NCBI RefSeq assembly: GCF_016865585.1
Contig: NZ_JAESND010000007.1
Location: 148,079-212,078 of the forward strand
Length of the DNA stretch: 64,000 nucleotides
Reading direction: 5' to 3'
DNA from: Jeongeupia naejangsanensis
Lineage (GTDB): Bacteria > Pseudomonadota > Gammaproteobacteria > Burkholderiales > Chitinibacteraceae
The position numbers and the translations under genes were made by a program. The notes below the pieces were generated by a model. It was not told where the DNA came from. It saw only the letters and a list, made by a program, of their open reading frames with translations, and did not search any database. Numbering within the stretch: the first letter of the stretch is position 1; each line of letters opens with the position of its first letter. Below are positions 18,274-27,125 of this stretch, piece by piece.

Positions 18274-19061
18274 GTAGCAAGGTCGAGGTCACGCTGCTCG
18301 GTGTCGGCTCCAGCGGTGGTTCGCCGGCACTCGGCTGTACCTGCCCGACGTGCGTATCGGATGATCCGCGCAACCGGCGCACGCGTGCCTCGGCAGTGAT
18401 CCGTGCCGGCGGGCAGACTTTCCTGATCGATACCGGACCTGACCTGCGGTTGCAGGCGCTGCGTGAAAACCTGCTGCGGGTCGACGCGGTGCTGTACACG
18501 CACCCGCATGCCGACCATCTGAACGGCATCGATGACCTGCGTGCCTGGTGCTGGTTGCAGAAGGCCGCGCTGCCGGTGTTCGGTAACCGCTTGATGCTGA
18601 CGCACATCCGCGAACGCTTCCCGTACACGCTGTTCGCGCCGAACGAGTACTGGGACAAACCGGTGCTGCAGCTGCACGAGGTCGAGCACGAACCGTTCGA
18701 GTTCAACGGCGTCACCGTCGTGCCGATTCCGCTGCTGCACGGCAAATGGCCGATCCTGGGCTTTCGCATCGGCGATGTGGCCTACCTGACGGATGTCTCG
18801 GATATCCCCGAATCCAGCCTGCCCTTGCTGGAAGGGCTCGACGTCCTGTTGCTCGACTGCCTGCGCAATCAGCCGCACCCCACGCACCTGAGCGTTGATC
18901 AGGCGCTGGCTGCCGCAACGCGGATCGATGCGCGTCAGACCGTGCTGATCCACATGACGCACGAACTCGAATACCACGCCCTGTCGGCTCGTCTGCCAGA
19001 GAAGGTTGTCGTTGGCTACGATGGCATGACACTTGTCAGCGAGAGGGCGGGCCATGGCTAA
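18270..19061 (+). CDS. metallo-beta-lactamase-fold hydrolase (PhnP-like)
   Basis: A 263-residue MBL-fold protein. The metal motif is THPHADHLNGIDD (HxHxDH) near residue 75, with LLHGKWPILGF and a C-terminal LIHMTHELEYHA supplying later ligands. An N-terminal CTCPTC cluster at residues 24-29 resembles the structural zinc loop of the phosphodiesterase PhnP. A cyclic-phosphate or nucleotide phosphodiesterase role is plausible, though no phosphonate genes are nearby. It is coupled to tatD upstream and overlaps DUF2237 by 8 bases. Confidence 0.88.
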   Translation: MSSKVEVTLLGVGSSGGSPALGCTCPTCVSDDPRNRRTRASAVIRAGGQTFLIDTGPDLRLQALRENLLRVDAVLYTHPHADHLNGIDDLRAWCWLQKAALPVFGNRLMLTHIRERFPYTLFAPNEYWDKPVLQLHEVEHEPFEFNGVTVVPIPLLHGKWPILGFRIGDVAYLTDVSDIPESSLPLLEGLDVLLLDCLRNQPHPTHLSVDQALAAATRIDARQTVLIHMTHELEYHALSARLPEKVVVGYDGMTLVSERAGHG

Positions 19062-19428
19062 TGGTCGATTCAACGTACTGGGCGAGCCGCTGGTGCCCTG
19101 CAGCATCACGCCGCTGACCGGCTTCCGGCGCGACGGTTGCTGTGCCGAGCATGCCGATGATCCCGGCCAGCACACGGTGTGTACGCGCCTGACCGGTGAT
19201 TTCCTCGCGTTTTCCCGCGAGCAGGGCAACGACCTGAGCACGCCCCGTCCCGAGTACGGCTTTCCGGGGCTCAAGCCCGGCGACCACTGGTGCGTGTGTG
19301 CCGCGCGCTGGGTCGAGGCCTTGCTGGCCGGGCATGCGCCGCCGATCATTCTGGCGGCGACCGACGAGTCGATTCTCGACGCGGTGTCGCTGGAAACGCT
19401 GGTCGCCTACGCCGTCGACCGGCCTTGA
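19054..19428 (+). CDS. DUF2237 family protein
   Basis: A 124-residue protein with the DUF2237 pattern: NVLGEPLVPCSITPLTGFRRDG near the start, then DPGQHTVCTRLTGDFLAFS and GLKPGDHWCVCAARWVEA. Several cysteines are conserved-looking (the CC of GCCAEH, and CVC). Function unknown; many genomes place it near metabolic enzymes. It is the last gene of the tmk operon and is followed by a strong terminator. Confidence 0.85.
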   Translation: MANGRFNVLGEPLVPCSITPLTGFRRDGCCAEHADDPGQHTVCTRLTGDFLAFSREQGNDLSTPRPEYGFPGLKPGDHWCVCAARWVEALLAGHAPPIILAATDESILDAVSLETLVAYAVDRP

Positions 19429-19437
19429 GTCGATGTG

Positions 19438-19464
19438 AAAACGGCGCCTTGCGGCGCCGTTTTC
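19438..19464. terminator. bidirectional intrinsic terminator
   Basis: An 11-bp perfect stem AAAACGGCGCC / GGCGCCGTTTT with loop TTGC, giving U-tracts on both strands. It separates the rightward tmk-DUF2237 operon from the converging DUF2541-like gene. Confidence 0.9.
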
Positions 19465-19485
19465 AATTGCACTGGTTCGGGCGGA

Positions 19486-19911
19486 TCATTTCATTCCGAA
19501 CAGGGTGACGTCGGCCTTGCCATGCCCCTTGCCGCGGGTGTCGTACCAGAAATCAACCCGGCGCACGCTGCGCTTGCCCGCGCCACGCAGGTCGATGATC
19601 CGGCTTTCACCGCCCTGGGCGATCGCCTGACGAACTTCGATATTGTCACGGCCGCCGTTGTCATAGGTGACGGTCATGTGCTGCATGTTCAGCGGTGCGT
19701 CCGAGACGCGGAATTTGAGCCGGCGGAAATTGTCGTAAGGCCCCTGGACCACAATGGTGTCGTGATCCTGGCCCAGACTGGCGTGGGTGGTGCCCAGCAC
19801 ACGCCAGCTGCCCGGTGCGCCCGGATTGGGCGAATTGGCGTGGGCACCGGTCGAAACCAGCGCGCCCAGCATCAGCAGCAGGCCGGCGGTACGGCGGATG
19901 GATGGCAGCAT
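19486..19911 (-). CDS. secreted DUF2541-like protein
   Basis: A 141-residue exported protein with a signal peptide cut after AHA (about residue 25). The mature part reads WRVLGTTHASLGQDHDTIVV, then GPYDNFRRLKFRVSDAPLNM and DNIEVRQAIAQGGESRIIDL. This matches the DUF2541 (YaaI-type) pattern of a small beta-sandwich periplasmic protein. Function unknown. It is monocistronic, bounded by the terminator downstream and the pqi operon upstream. Confidence 0.75.
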   Translation of the reverse strand: MLPSIRRTAGLLLMLGALVSTGAHANSPNPGAPGSWRVLGTTHASLGQDHDTIVVQGPYDNFRRLKFRVSDAPLNMQHMTVTYDNGGRDNIEVRQAIAQGGESRIIDLRGAGKRSVRRVDFWYDTRGKGHGKADVTLFGMK

Positions 19912-20039
19912 GGATGTCCCCTTGTGGTGTCGTTTTTAAGGGGGGCCATTGCACCGTTCCTGCTTGCCGCGGGCAAGCGCAATACGAACTTGACCGCGGC
20001 TTTTTACTTCTCTATAGCAACCAGTTTGAGCGCCGGTCC

Positions 20040-20642
20040 TTACTTCGCCGGTGCGGCCATCAACGGTTTGAGTTGCGTGCCGATCTGTTGCGAAAGCTTG
20101 GCCACGAGTCGCCCGTGTGCGGCGATCAGGCTGTCATAGCCGCCATCCTTGGCCGCCTCGCTGGCACTGAAGCGGCCGCTTTTCACCGGCTTGCCGCTGG
20201 CGTCGCTGACACGCCAGAGCGCATCGAGCGTGGCCGAGCCGCCCAGAACCGAATCAAAACGCTGGATGTCGATCGCCAGACGGTACTGGGCTTCGGCACC
20301 GGCGGCCTGGTTCGGCGTGGCAACCTGCGTCCCGAGCTGGCGACCCAACTGGTCGGCCACCGCTGCGGCCAGGTCACTGCGCAGCGGCTGGATCCAGCGT
20401 CGCTGATCCTGGATGCGCAGCTCGCCGGACTGTTGGACGACGAGCTGCGGCCGGTCGACGGCTTCGGGCAGCGTGACCGCGCTGATCGCGACCGGCACGC
20501 TGGTGTTGCCGCCCACGGCAGGTGCATCGGTCAGTGCCGTGCTGCCCAGACTGTAGAAGTACTCCTTCGGTGCGCTGGCGCAGCCGGCAACGACGAGGGC
20601 GGTGATCCCGGTGGCGAACAGCGTTCGGGTAAAGCGGGTCAT
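20040..20642 (-). CDS. pqiC: intermembrane transport lipoprotein PqiC
   Basis: A 200-residue outer-membrane lipoprotein (DUF330/ABC-type transport auxiliary family) with lipobox VAGC and the family start SAPKEYFYSLGS. In the Pqi system PqiC anchors the PqiB tunnel to the outer membrane for lipid traffic between membranes. It is the last gene of pqiA1-pqiA2-pqiB-pqiC and its ATG overlaps the pqiB stop. Confidence 0.9.
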   Translation of the reverse strand: MTRFTRTLFATGITALVVAGCASAPKEYFYSLGSTALTDAPAVGGNTSVPVAISAVTLPEAVDRPQLVVQQSGELRIQDQRRWIQPLRSDLAAAVADQLGRQLGTQVATPNQAAGAEAQYRLAIDIQRFDSVLGGSATLDALWRVSDASGKPVKSGRFSASEAAKDGGYDSLIAAHGRLVAKLSQQIGTQLKPLMAAPAK

Positions 20643-22279
20643 GGTTGGTCCTCCGGTTTGCCGCGCAGCAGCGACTCGGGATGGCGTTCGAGATAATCGG
20701 TCAGGCTGCGCAGCGATTCGGCGGCACGGCTGACTTCCTTGAGGGTGTTGCCCAGATTGGCTTGCAGCGGCGAGCCTTCGGCCAGCACTTGCTGGGCGGT
20801 GGCCAGCGTAGCCTTGGCCTGGGCCAGCGTCTTGCCGGCTTCGACCGCGACTTCGCCATCCAGCCGGTCGATCAGCTTGTCGGTGCGGGTGATGGTGCCG
20901 TCGAGGTTCTGCAGCGCCTTGCGCAGGTCGTTGCTGATGCCTTCGAACGGAATGCTGTCCACCTTCTTCAGAATGCTGGCCGCCGTATTCTGCATGTCGC
21001 CAAAGCTGCCCGGCGTGGTCGGGATCGCCACCAGTTCGGTGTTCCAGTCGACCTTGGCTTTTTTGGCACTCGGGAAGAAGTCGAGGGCGACGTAAAGCTG
21101 CCCGGTCAGAAGGTTGCCGGTGCGCAACTGTGCGCGCAGGCCATGTTCGACAAAGGCATCGATGATCTTGTGGTGAGCAGCGCCGTTCTCGTCGAGCGGA
21201 TTGCCGGTGCCCTTGCGGTAGCGGGCCTTGAGCCGGTTCGGGTAGATCAGCACTTCGACCGGGAACAGCAGGTTCTTGGCCTTGCGGTCGTACTCGAGGC
21301 TGATCGACTTGACCTCGCCGACCACGATGCCGCGGAAGTCGACCGGCGCACCGATCGACAGGCCGCGCAGGCTTTCCTGGAAATACATCACGAAAGTCTG
21401 GGCATCGGCCTCCGGCGTTTTCATCGCCAGCACCTGATCCGGGAACAGCTTGAACGCGGCATTTTCCGGCGCACGTGCCGTGCTGCTGGCGTCGTCCGGC
21501 TCCTGGAAGGCAATCCCGCCGGCGACGATGCTCGCCAGCGATTCGGTCCGGACCCGGAAGCCGTTGGCGTCGAGGCTGACGTCGAGGCCGCTGGCCTGCC
21601 AGAAGCGGCTTTGCAGCGTCACGTACTTGTCGTACGGCGCGTTGACGAAGACCGCCATCGAGACGCCCTTGCCGTTGTCGTTGAGCTTGTAGCCGGTCAC
21701 CTGACCGACCAGGATGCGGCGGTAATAGATCGGTGAACCCACATCGAGCGAGCCGATTTCATTGGTGTTGAGCACGAATTGCCGTCCCGGCAGACCCGAG
21801 GTGACGATGGGCGGGGTTTCCAGTCCGGTGTAGTGCCGCTGGTTGTCCGGGCTCTTGCCGATGTCCATGCCGATGTAGGCCCCCGACAGCAGGGTGTCGA
21901 GCCCCGAGACGCCGCCGGCGCCCACGCGGGGGCGGACGACCCAGAACCGGGTGTCCTTGACCAGCATGCCGTCGGTGTCCTTGGCCATCTGCGCGGTGGC
22001 GACCACCGACTTGCGGTCGGGGGCGAGGGCAACGCTCTTGATGACGCCGATGTCGACGTCCTTGTACTTGAGCTTGGTCTTGCCGGCTTCGATGCCTTCG
22101 GCAGAGCGGAAACTGATGGTGATCTCGGGACCGCGATCCATCACGGTCTTGACCGCCAGCCAGCCGCCGACCAGCGCTGCGATGATCGGAATGATCCACA
22201 CCAGCTGCAGCGTGCGCTTTTTGGGCGGGTCTTCCTTGGCCTGCGGCAGCTCGCCTTGCGGGTCAGTGGTTTGCGTCAT
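20639..22279 (-). CDS. pqiB: intermembrane transport protein PqiB (MCE domains)
   Basis: A 546-residue single-pass inner-membrane protein with one N-terminal helix (about residues 25-45, LVWIIPIIAALVGGWLAV) and three tandem MCE/MlaD domains. The repeated strand pattern SFRSAEGIEAGKTKLKYKDV..GVIKSV marks domain 1, and VGSPIYYRRILVGQVTGY and IGAPVDFRGIVVGEVKSI mark domains 2 and 3. The C-terminal coiled coil (about 440-530) builds the tunnel in known PqiB. It overlaps pqiA2 by 17 bases. Confidence 0.94.
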   Translation of the reverse strand: MTQTTDPQGELPQAKEDPPKKRTLQLVWIIPIIAALVGGWLAVKTVMDRGPEITISFRSAEGIEAGKTKLKYKDVDIGVIKSVALAPDRKSVVATAQMAKDTDGMLVKDTRFWVVRPRVGAGGVSGLDTLLSGAYIGMDIGKSPDNQRHYTGLETPPIVTSGLPGRQFVLNTNEIGSLDVGSPIYYRRILVGQVTGYKLNDNGKGVSMAVFVNAPYDKYVTLQSRFWQASGLDVSLDANGFRVRTESLASIVAGGIAFQEPDDASSTARAPENAAFKLFPDQVLAMKTPEADAQTFVMYFQESLRGLSIGAPVDFRGIVVGEVKSISLEYDRKAKNLLFPVEVLIYPNRLKARYRKGTGNPLDENGAAHHKIIDAFVEHGLRAQLRTGNLLTGQLYVALDFFPSAKKAKVDWNTELVAIPTTPGSFGDMQNTAASILKKVDSIPFEGISNDLRKALQNLDGTITRTDKLIDRLDGEVAVEAGKTLAQAKATLATAQQVLAEGSPLQANLGNTLKEVSRAAESLRSLTDYLERHPESLLRGKPEDQP

Positions 22280-22907
22280 GGGTTTCTCCTGGTATTTCTT
22301 GTTCTTCGTCGACCGGATCCCAGATCAGCCGGGGGTCGAAGCTCATGGCCGACAGCATCGTCAGCACGACGACAATGGCAAAGGCAACGGCGGCGGGGCC
22401 GGCGGCAATCGATGCGAGTGACTGCACTTGGACCAGCGCGGCGAGGATGGTGACGACGTAGATGTCGAGCATCGACCATCGGCCGACGAATTCGACCAGA
22501 CGGTACAGTCTGGTGCGCTGTTGCGGTGCCCAGCGCGAGCGGCGCTGGCAGGTGATCAGCAGCAGCAGGATGGCGATCATCTTCAGCAGCGGCACCATGA
22601 TGCTGGCAAAGAACACCAGTGCCGCGATCGGCCAGTCGCCGGAGGTCCACAGGTAGACGACGCCGCTGAGGATTGTGTCGGACTGGGTACCGACGATCGA
22701 ACCGGTAATCATCATCGGCAGGGTATTGGCCGGGATGTAGAGGATCATCGCCGCGATCAGCAAGGCCCAGGTCTTGGCCAGACTGCCGGGTTTGCGAAAG
22801 TGCAGCGCGCCGCCGCAGCGCGGGCAATGGCCATGTTCATGGGGCAGGCGCGCGAGCAGGCCGCAATCGTGGCAGCCGGCCAGGCGCATCTGGCGGGCGG
22901 TGGTCAT
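22263..22907 (-). CDS. pqiA: paraquat-inducible protein A, second half-protein
   Basis: A 214-residue membrane protein equal to one half of E. coli PqiA. It starts with a zinc-ribbon-like segment (CHDCG..CPRCGG, residues 12-34) followed by about four transmembrane helices (from WALLIAAMILYIPANTLPMM on). PqiA is normally a tandem duplication of about 417 residues; here each half is its own gene and the two overlap by ATGA. Both are likely co-translated and pair in the membrane. Confidence 0.88.
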   Translation of the reverse strand: MTTARQMRLAGCHDCGLLARLPHEHGHCPRCGGALHFRKPGSLAKTWALLIAAMILYIPANTLPMMITGSIVGTQSDTILSGVVYLWTSGDWPIAALVFFASIMVPLLKMIAILLLLITCQRRSRWAPQQRTRLYRLVEFVGRWSMLDIYVVTILAALVQVQSLASIAAGPAAVAFAIVVVLTMLSAMSFDPRLIWDPVDEEQEIPGETHDANH

Positions 22908-23542
22908 GACAGCTGCTCCAGTCGTCGCCAGATCTGGTCCGGGTGCAGGGTGCCCATCATCGCGGCCATCAAGGGGATCAGCAGCATCAGCGCCCAGAGC
23001 GAGGGGCCGGGGATGACCGCCGCGTAGGCCATCAGCTTGACGATCGAGACCAGGATGCCGAGCAGGTAAACCTCGATCATTCCCCAGGGCCGGGACAGGT
23101 GCAGCAGCCGCAACAGCTCGGCTGCACCGGGCGGGCGATAGCCCAGCTGCAGCGGAGTCAGCAGGTAGACGAGCAGCAGCATCGTCAGCGTGGGCACGAC
23201 CAGCGTGGTCAGCGCGACCATGATCGCCACCACCGGCACATGGGTGGTCCACAGGTGGGCGATGGCGCCGAGCATGCTGGTCGACAGCACGTTGCCCTGC
23301 ATGTCGATCGCGACGATCGGGAAGGCATTGGCGACGATGAACAGCAGTAGCGACGCCGTCGTCAGCGCCAGCGTGCGGTTCAGGGCATCGGGGTGGTAGC
23401 GGTAAACGACTGCGCCGCAGCGGCAGCAGCGAACAATGCGCGAGGCTGGCGGGTAGCGCAGCTGCTGGAGTTGATCGCATTCGTGGCAGGCGACCAGCTC
23501 CTGGGTCTGGGTGACCGGATCGCGGTCATCAGGCACTGGCAA
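22904..23542 (-). CDS. pqiA: paraquat-inducible protein A, first half-protein
   Basis: The first half of the split PqiA: CHECDQLQQL..RCCRCGAVVYR zinc-ribbon-like segment, then helices beginning LALTTASLLLFIVANAFPIV. The frame is open up to an ATG at 23614, but that codon has no ribosome site. I prefer TTG at 23542, which has GGAG 7 bases upstream and gives 212 residues, the normal half length. It is the first gene of the pqi operon. Confidence 0.75.
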   Translation of the reverse strand: MPVPDDRDPVTQTQELVACHECDQLQQLRYPPASRIVRCCRCGAVVYRYHPDALNRTLALTTASLLLFIVANAFPIVAIDMQGNVLSTSMLGAIAHLWTTHVPVVAIMVALTTLVVPTLTMLLLVYLLTPLQLGYRPPGAAELLRLLHLSRPWGMIEVYLLGILVSIVKLMAYAAVIPGPSLWALMLLIPLMAAMMGTLHPDQIWRRLEQLS

Positions 23543-23640
23543 CGGGCATCTCCAAATCAGAGTAAGCGGTTTGCGAGAGGGTATGCCGGTGGAATCGGAC
23601 TTTGGTGTAAGCATAACCGATGCATGCTACGAGTGATGCA

Positions 23641-23671
23641 ACAAAAAGCCCGGCTGACGCCGGGCTGTTTT
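23641..23671 (-). terminator. intrinsic terminator of metNIQ
   Basis: AGCCCGGC-tgac-GCCGGGCT with five T following on the leftward strand, 19 bases after the metQ stop. Confidence 0.85.
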
Positions 23672-23689
23672 TACGCTAGGAGCCTGGCA

Positions 23690-24463
23690 TTAAAACGCCG
23701 GCACCACGGCGCCCTTGTACTTGTCGAGGATGAACTTCTTGGTGGCCGGGCTGGTCAGTGCGGCCGACAGCTTCTTCAGCGCGGCGCTGTCCTTGTTGTC
23801 CGGGCGGGCAACGAGGATGTTCACGTACGGCGACTGGCTGCCTTCGATCGCCAGCGCATCCTTGGTCGGGTTCAGCTTGGCTTCGAGTGCGTAGTTGGTG
23901 TTGATCAGGGCGATGTCGACCTGGTTCAGCACGCGCGGCAGCATGGCGGCTTCGAGTTCCTTGATCTTCAGCTTCTTCGGGTTCTGCACGATGTCACGCT
24001 GGGTGGCGGACAGGTTCGACGAATCCTTCAGCTTGATCAGGCCGGCCTTTTCCAGCAACAGCAGCGCGCGGCCGCCGTTGGTGGCGTCGTTCGGGATCGC
24101 CACGGTGGCGCCTTCCTTCAGGTCGGCCAGTTTCTTGAGCTTGGTCGAGTAGATGCCGAACGGCTCGATGTGCACGCCGACCACGGTCACGAGGTTGGTG
24201 CCCTTGCCCTTGTTGAATTCGTCCAGATACGGCTTGTGCTGGAAGAAGTTGGCGTCGAGCTTCTTCTCGGCGACCTGCACGTTCGGCTGCACGTAGTCGG
24301 TGAACACCTTGACGTCGAGCTCGACGCCTTCCTTGGCGAGCTGCGGCTTCACGAACTCGAGGATCTCGGCGTGCGGCACGGCGGTTGCGCCGACGACGAG
24401 CTTGTCGGCTGCGGTGGCGTTCAGTGCCACGGCGGCAGCGATCAGAGCGAGGATCTTTTTCAT
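23690..24463 (-). CDS. metQ: methionine ABC transporter substrate-binding protein
   Basis: A 257-residue periplasmic NlpA/MetQ protein that delivers methionine to MetNI. The core KLVVGATAVPHAEILEF and ANFFQHKPYLDEFNKGKG is typical. The signal peptide ends ALNATAAD with a type-I cleavage site and no lipobox cysteine, unlike the usual MetQ lipoproteins, so this one should be freely periplasmic. It is the last gene of metN-metI-metQ. Confidence 0.92.
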   Translation of the reverse strand: MKKILALIAAAVALNATAADKLVVGATAVPHAEILEFVKPQLAKEGVELDVKVFTDYVQPNVQVAEKKLDANFFQHKPYLDEFNKGKGTNLVTVVGVHIEPFGIYSTKLKKLADLKEGATVAIPNDATNGGRALLLLEKAGLIKLKDSSNLSATQRDIVQNPKKLKIKELEAAMLPRVLNQVDIALINTNYALEAKLNPTKDALAIEGSQSPYVNILVARPDNKDSAALKKLSAALTSPATKKFILDKYKGAVVPAF

Positions 24464-24526
24464 TGCTTTCTCTCCTTGTGGGACTTTCGATGAGCCGGGC
24501 GCATCCGGATGGGGAGGCCCGACGGT

Positions 24527-25195
24527 TTACTTGCGGGAAAAATGGGTGACCAGACGGTCGCCGGCCATCTGCAGCGCCTGGACCAGCACCAGCAGCAGGA
24601 TGACGGTGACGACCATCACGTCGGTCTGGAAGCGCTGATAGCCATTGCGGACGGCAAGGTCGCCAAGGCCACCGCCGCCGACGAGGCCGGACATGGCCGA
24701 GTACGACACCAGCGTGATCGCGGTGACCGTTGCAGCGGCGAGGATGCCGGGCAGGGCTTCGGGCAGCAGCGCGCCGAACACGATCTGCCGTGTCGTCGCG
24801 CCCATGGCCTGCGTGGCTTCGATGATGCCGCGGTCGACTTCGCGCAGTGCGGTCTCGACCAGACGGGCAAAGAACGGCGTCGCGCCGACGACCAGCGGCG
24901 GCACCACGCCGGCCACGCCGAACGACGTACCGGTGATCAGCGTGGTCAGCGGGATCATCACGATCAGCAGGATCACGAAGGGCACCGACCGCAGCACGTT
25001 GACGACGAAGGACAGCAGGCCGTAGACCACCGGTTGCGACAACAGCTGGCGCTTGCCGGTCAGGAACAGCAGCACGCCGAGCGGCAGGCCGAGTACCAGC
25101 GTGAACAGCAAGGACCAGCCGAGCATCGAGAACGTGTCATGACAGGCTTGCCACAGGTCGATCCAGTCGACGTTGGGGAGCAGGGTTTCAAGCAT
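24527..25195 (-). CDS. metI: methionine ABC transporter permease
   Basis: A 222-residue inner-membrane permease with five predicted helices. The coupling (EAA) loop is seen as [25 protein letters not shown] near residues 130-155, the contact to MetN. It overlaps the metN stop by 8 bases. The gap to metQ is 63 bases. Confidence 0.93.
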   Translation of the reverse strand: MLETLLPNVDWIDLWQACHDTFSMLGWSLLFTLVLGLPLGVLLFLTGKRQLLSQPVVYGLLSFVVNVLRSVPFVILLIVMIPLTTLITGTSFGVAGVVPPLVVGATPFFARLVETALREVDRGIIEATQAMGATTRQIVFGALLPEALPGILAAATVTAITLVSYSAMSGLVGGGGLGDLAVRNGYQRFQTDVMVVTVILLLVLVQALQMAGDRLVTHFSRK

Positions 25196-26210
25196 CGCGC
25201 AGTGCCTCGACGGTCAGTCCTTCGGATTCGAATCGGGCCAGCGCGGCATCAATGTCGCCGCCGGTCAGGGCCAGCGTCAGCTGGCCGTACGGCGTGTCCT
25301 TGATCCGGTCGATCCGGCCGGCGAGGATGGAGAAATCGACGCCACAATCGCGGGCGACCTTGCCGAGCACCGGCTCGTACGTTGCTTCGCCACGGAACGT
25401 CAGCCGGACGATGCGGCCGGGCACGTGGGCGAAATCGTCGTTCTGTTCGTTTTCGTCGACGTGTTCGGATTCCTGCACGAAGCGCTTGGTGGTGATGTGC
25501 TTCGGATGCAGGAAAACGTCGGCAACCGGGCCGTGCTCGACGATCTTGCCGCCGTCGAGCACCGCGACGCGATCGCAGATCGTCCGGATCACGTCCATCT
25601 CGTGCGTGATCAGCACGATGGTCAGGCCGAGTTCGCGGTTGATTTCGGCCAAGAGCCGCAGCACCGATTGCGTCGTTTGCGGGTCGAGCGCACTGGTGGC
25701 TTCGTCGCACAGCAGGATTTTCGGCTCGGTCGCCAGCGCGCGGGCGATACCGACGCGCTGTTTCTGGCCACCGGAAAGCTGGCTCGGATACTTGCTCGCG
25801 TGCTCGGACAGGCCGACGCGCGCCAGCAGCTCCGCGACGCGGGCATCGGTTTCGGCGCGGCTTTTCTTGCCGGCAAGCCTGAGCGGGAAGGCCACGTTGT
25901 CGGCGACGGTCTTGCTCGACAGCAGGTTGAAGTGCTGGAAGATCATGCCGATGCGGCGGCGCAGTGCCCGCAATGCATCGTCATCGAAACGGGTGATGTC
26001 GTCACCGTCGATCAGCAGCTCGCCACCGCTGGGGCGCTCGAGCAGGTTGATCAGGCGGACCAGCGTGGATTTGCCGGCGCCGGAGTGGCCGATCATGCCG
26101 AAAATTTCACCGGGATTGATCGTCAGGTCGATGCCCGACAGTGCCGGGATGTCTTGTCCGCTGACGCGATAGGACTTGTGGATGTTCTTGAACTGGATCG
26201 TGGTGGTCAC
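25188..26210 (-). CDS. metN: methionine ABC transporter ATP-binding protein
   Basis: A 340-residue ATPase. Walker [10 protein letters not shown] is at residues 41-49, the signature LSGGQKQR and Walker [14 protein letters not shown] are in place, and the C-terminal NIL domain (about 265-340) that binds methionine for trans-inhibition is present. It is the first gene of metNIQ. Confidence 0.95.
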   Translation of the reverse strand: MTTTIQFKNIHKSYRVSGQDIPALSGIDLTINPGEIFGMIGHSGAGKSTLVRLINLLERPSGGELLIDGDDITRFDDDALRALRRRIGMIFQHFNLLSSKTVADNVAFPLRLAGKKSRAETDARVAELLARVGLSEHASKYPSQLSGGQKQRVGIARALATEPKILLCDEATSALDPQTTQSVLRLLAEINRELGLTIVLITHEMDVIRTICDRVAVLDGGKIVEHGPVADVFLHPKHITTKRFVQESEHVDENEQNDDFAHVPGRIVRLTFRGEATYEPVLGKVARDCGVDFSILAGRIDRIKDTPYGQLTLALTGGDIDAALARFESEGLTVEALRDA

Positions 26211-26270
26211 AAAGCAACCTTGTGGGCGCGTGCGGTCTTGGGTGTCTCGGCTTTTAGCCGCAAGGGCGGT

Positions 26271-26298
26271 ATTTTAGCCAAGCGCTATATAACGGCAA
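26271..26298 (-). promoter_or_regulatory. candidate sigma-70 promoter for metNIQ
   Basis: On the leftward strand TTGCCG (-35) and TAAAAT (-10) are separated by 16 bases, about 60 bases before the metN start. A small CGGC-TTTTA-GCCG dyad lies just downstream (near 26249-26261). I do not see a SAM riboswitch by eye. Confidence 0.5.
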
Positions 26299-26381
26299 AA
26301 TCTTTCTGGAGATAAACAAATCTCACAAGGGAATTATGCACTTCGGTTGTAATCCGGGCCGAGGCTGGCAGTCCTGCCGGA

Positions 26382-26939
26382 CTAACGGTTGCGGCGCCAG
26401 CGGTGGCGCAGGACTGCGACGAGCAGTGCCGCACCAATGACACTGATCACGGCAATGGCTTCATAGTGGCTGGCGCCGGCGAACAGCCACTGTACGGACT
26501 GGCCGAAGGCGTAGCCGGCGCCGCCGACGACGGTGGCCCACAGCGCCGCCCCCAACAGATTCAGCACGACAAAGCGGCGGATCGGGATGCCGCTGCTGCC
26601 GATCATGATCGGGCCGACGATGCGCAGGCCGTACATGAAGCGGATGCCGATGATCAGGCCCGAATGATAACGGCGAAGCAGCGCGCTGACGCGCTCGGCC
26701 GCCGGCTGCCAGCGCGGAAAACGGGCGATCAGCTGCGGGCCGAAGCGGTGGCCGAGCAGGAAGAAGACCTGATCGCCGAGCGTGCCGCCGCACAGCGCCG
26801 TCAGCAGCACCAGCGGCAACGATAGATAACCTTCGTGCGCGGCAAAGCCGGCGAGGATCAGCACCGTTTCGCCTTCGAACAGGCATCCGATGAACACGGC
26901 GAGATAGCCGTATTCGGACAGCAACTGGGCAATCGACAT
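26382..26939 (-). CDS. DedA family membrane protein
   Basis: A 185-residue inner-membrane protein of the DedA/VTT superfamily, lipid scramblase or flippase-like proteins needed for envelope homeostasis. Hallmarks are GCLFEGETVLILAGFAAHEGYL, GGTLGDQVFFLLG and RFMYGLRIVGPIMIGSSGI with the conserved arginine. The ATG at 26939 was chosen because it begins directly before the first helix; an ATG 29 codons upstream would add a basic non-helical stretch. Confidence 0.88.
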   Translation of the reverse strand: MSIAQLLSEYGYLAVFIGCLFEGETVLILAGFAAHEGYLSLPLVLLTALCGGTLGDQVFFLLGHRFGPQLIARFPRWQPAAERVSALLRRYHSGLIIGIRFMYGLRIVGPIMIGSSGIPIRRFVVLNLLGAALWATVVGGAGYAFGQSVQWLFAGASHYEAIAVISVIGAALLVAVLRHRWRRNR

Positions 26940-27125
26940 CCGAAGGCCTTGAACCGGAAACCGAGATGCTGTCAGCGTAGATTGCCGTGGCAAAGGGCGC
27001 TGAGGCTTGCATCGGCGGGGGCACACAAGGCGGCGGACTGAGGCCGGTAATCCGGCATGCTCGCGGCCAGTGCTTTATCGCGTTAAAATAACGGGTTACC
27101 CGTCACCTGAAATCTGGAACCGGCA

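Noticed and set aside
22263..23480. Single 405-codon frame that might be a fused PqiA
   Set aside because: Only the part from 22907 downwards reads as PqiA; the upstream part of this frame is out of phase with the first half-protein, which is encoded in another frame.
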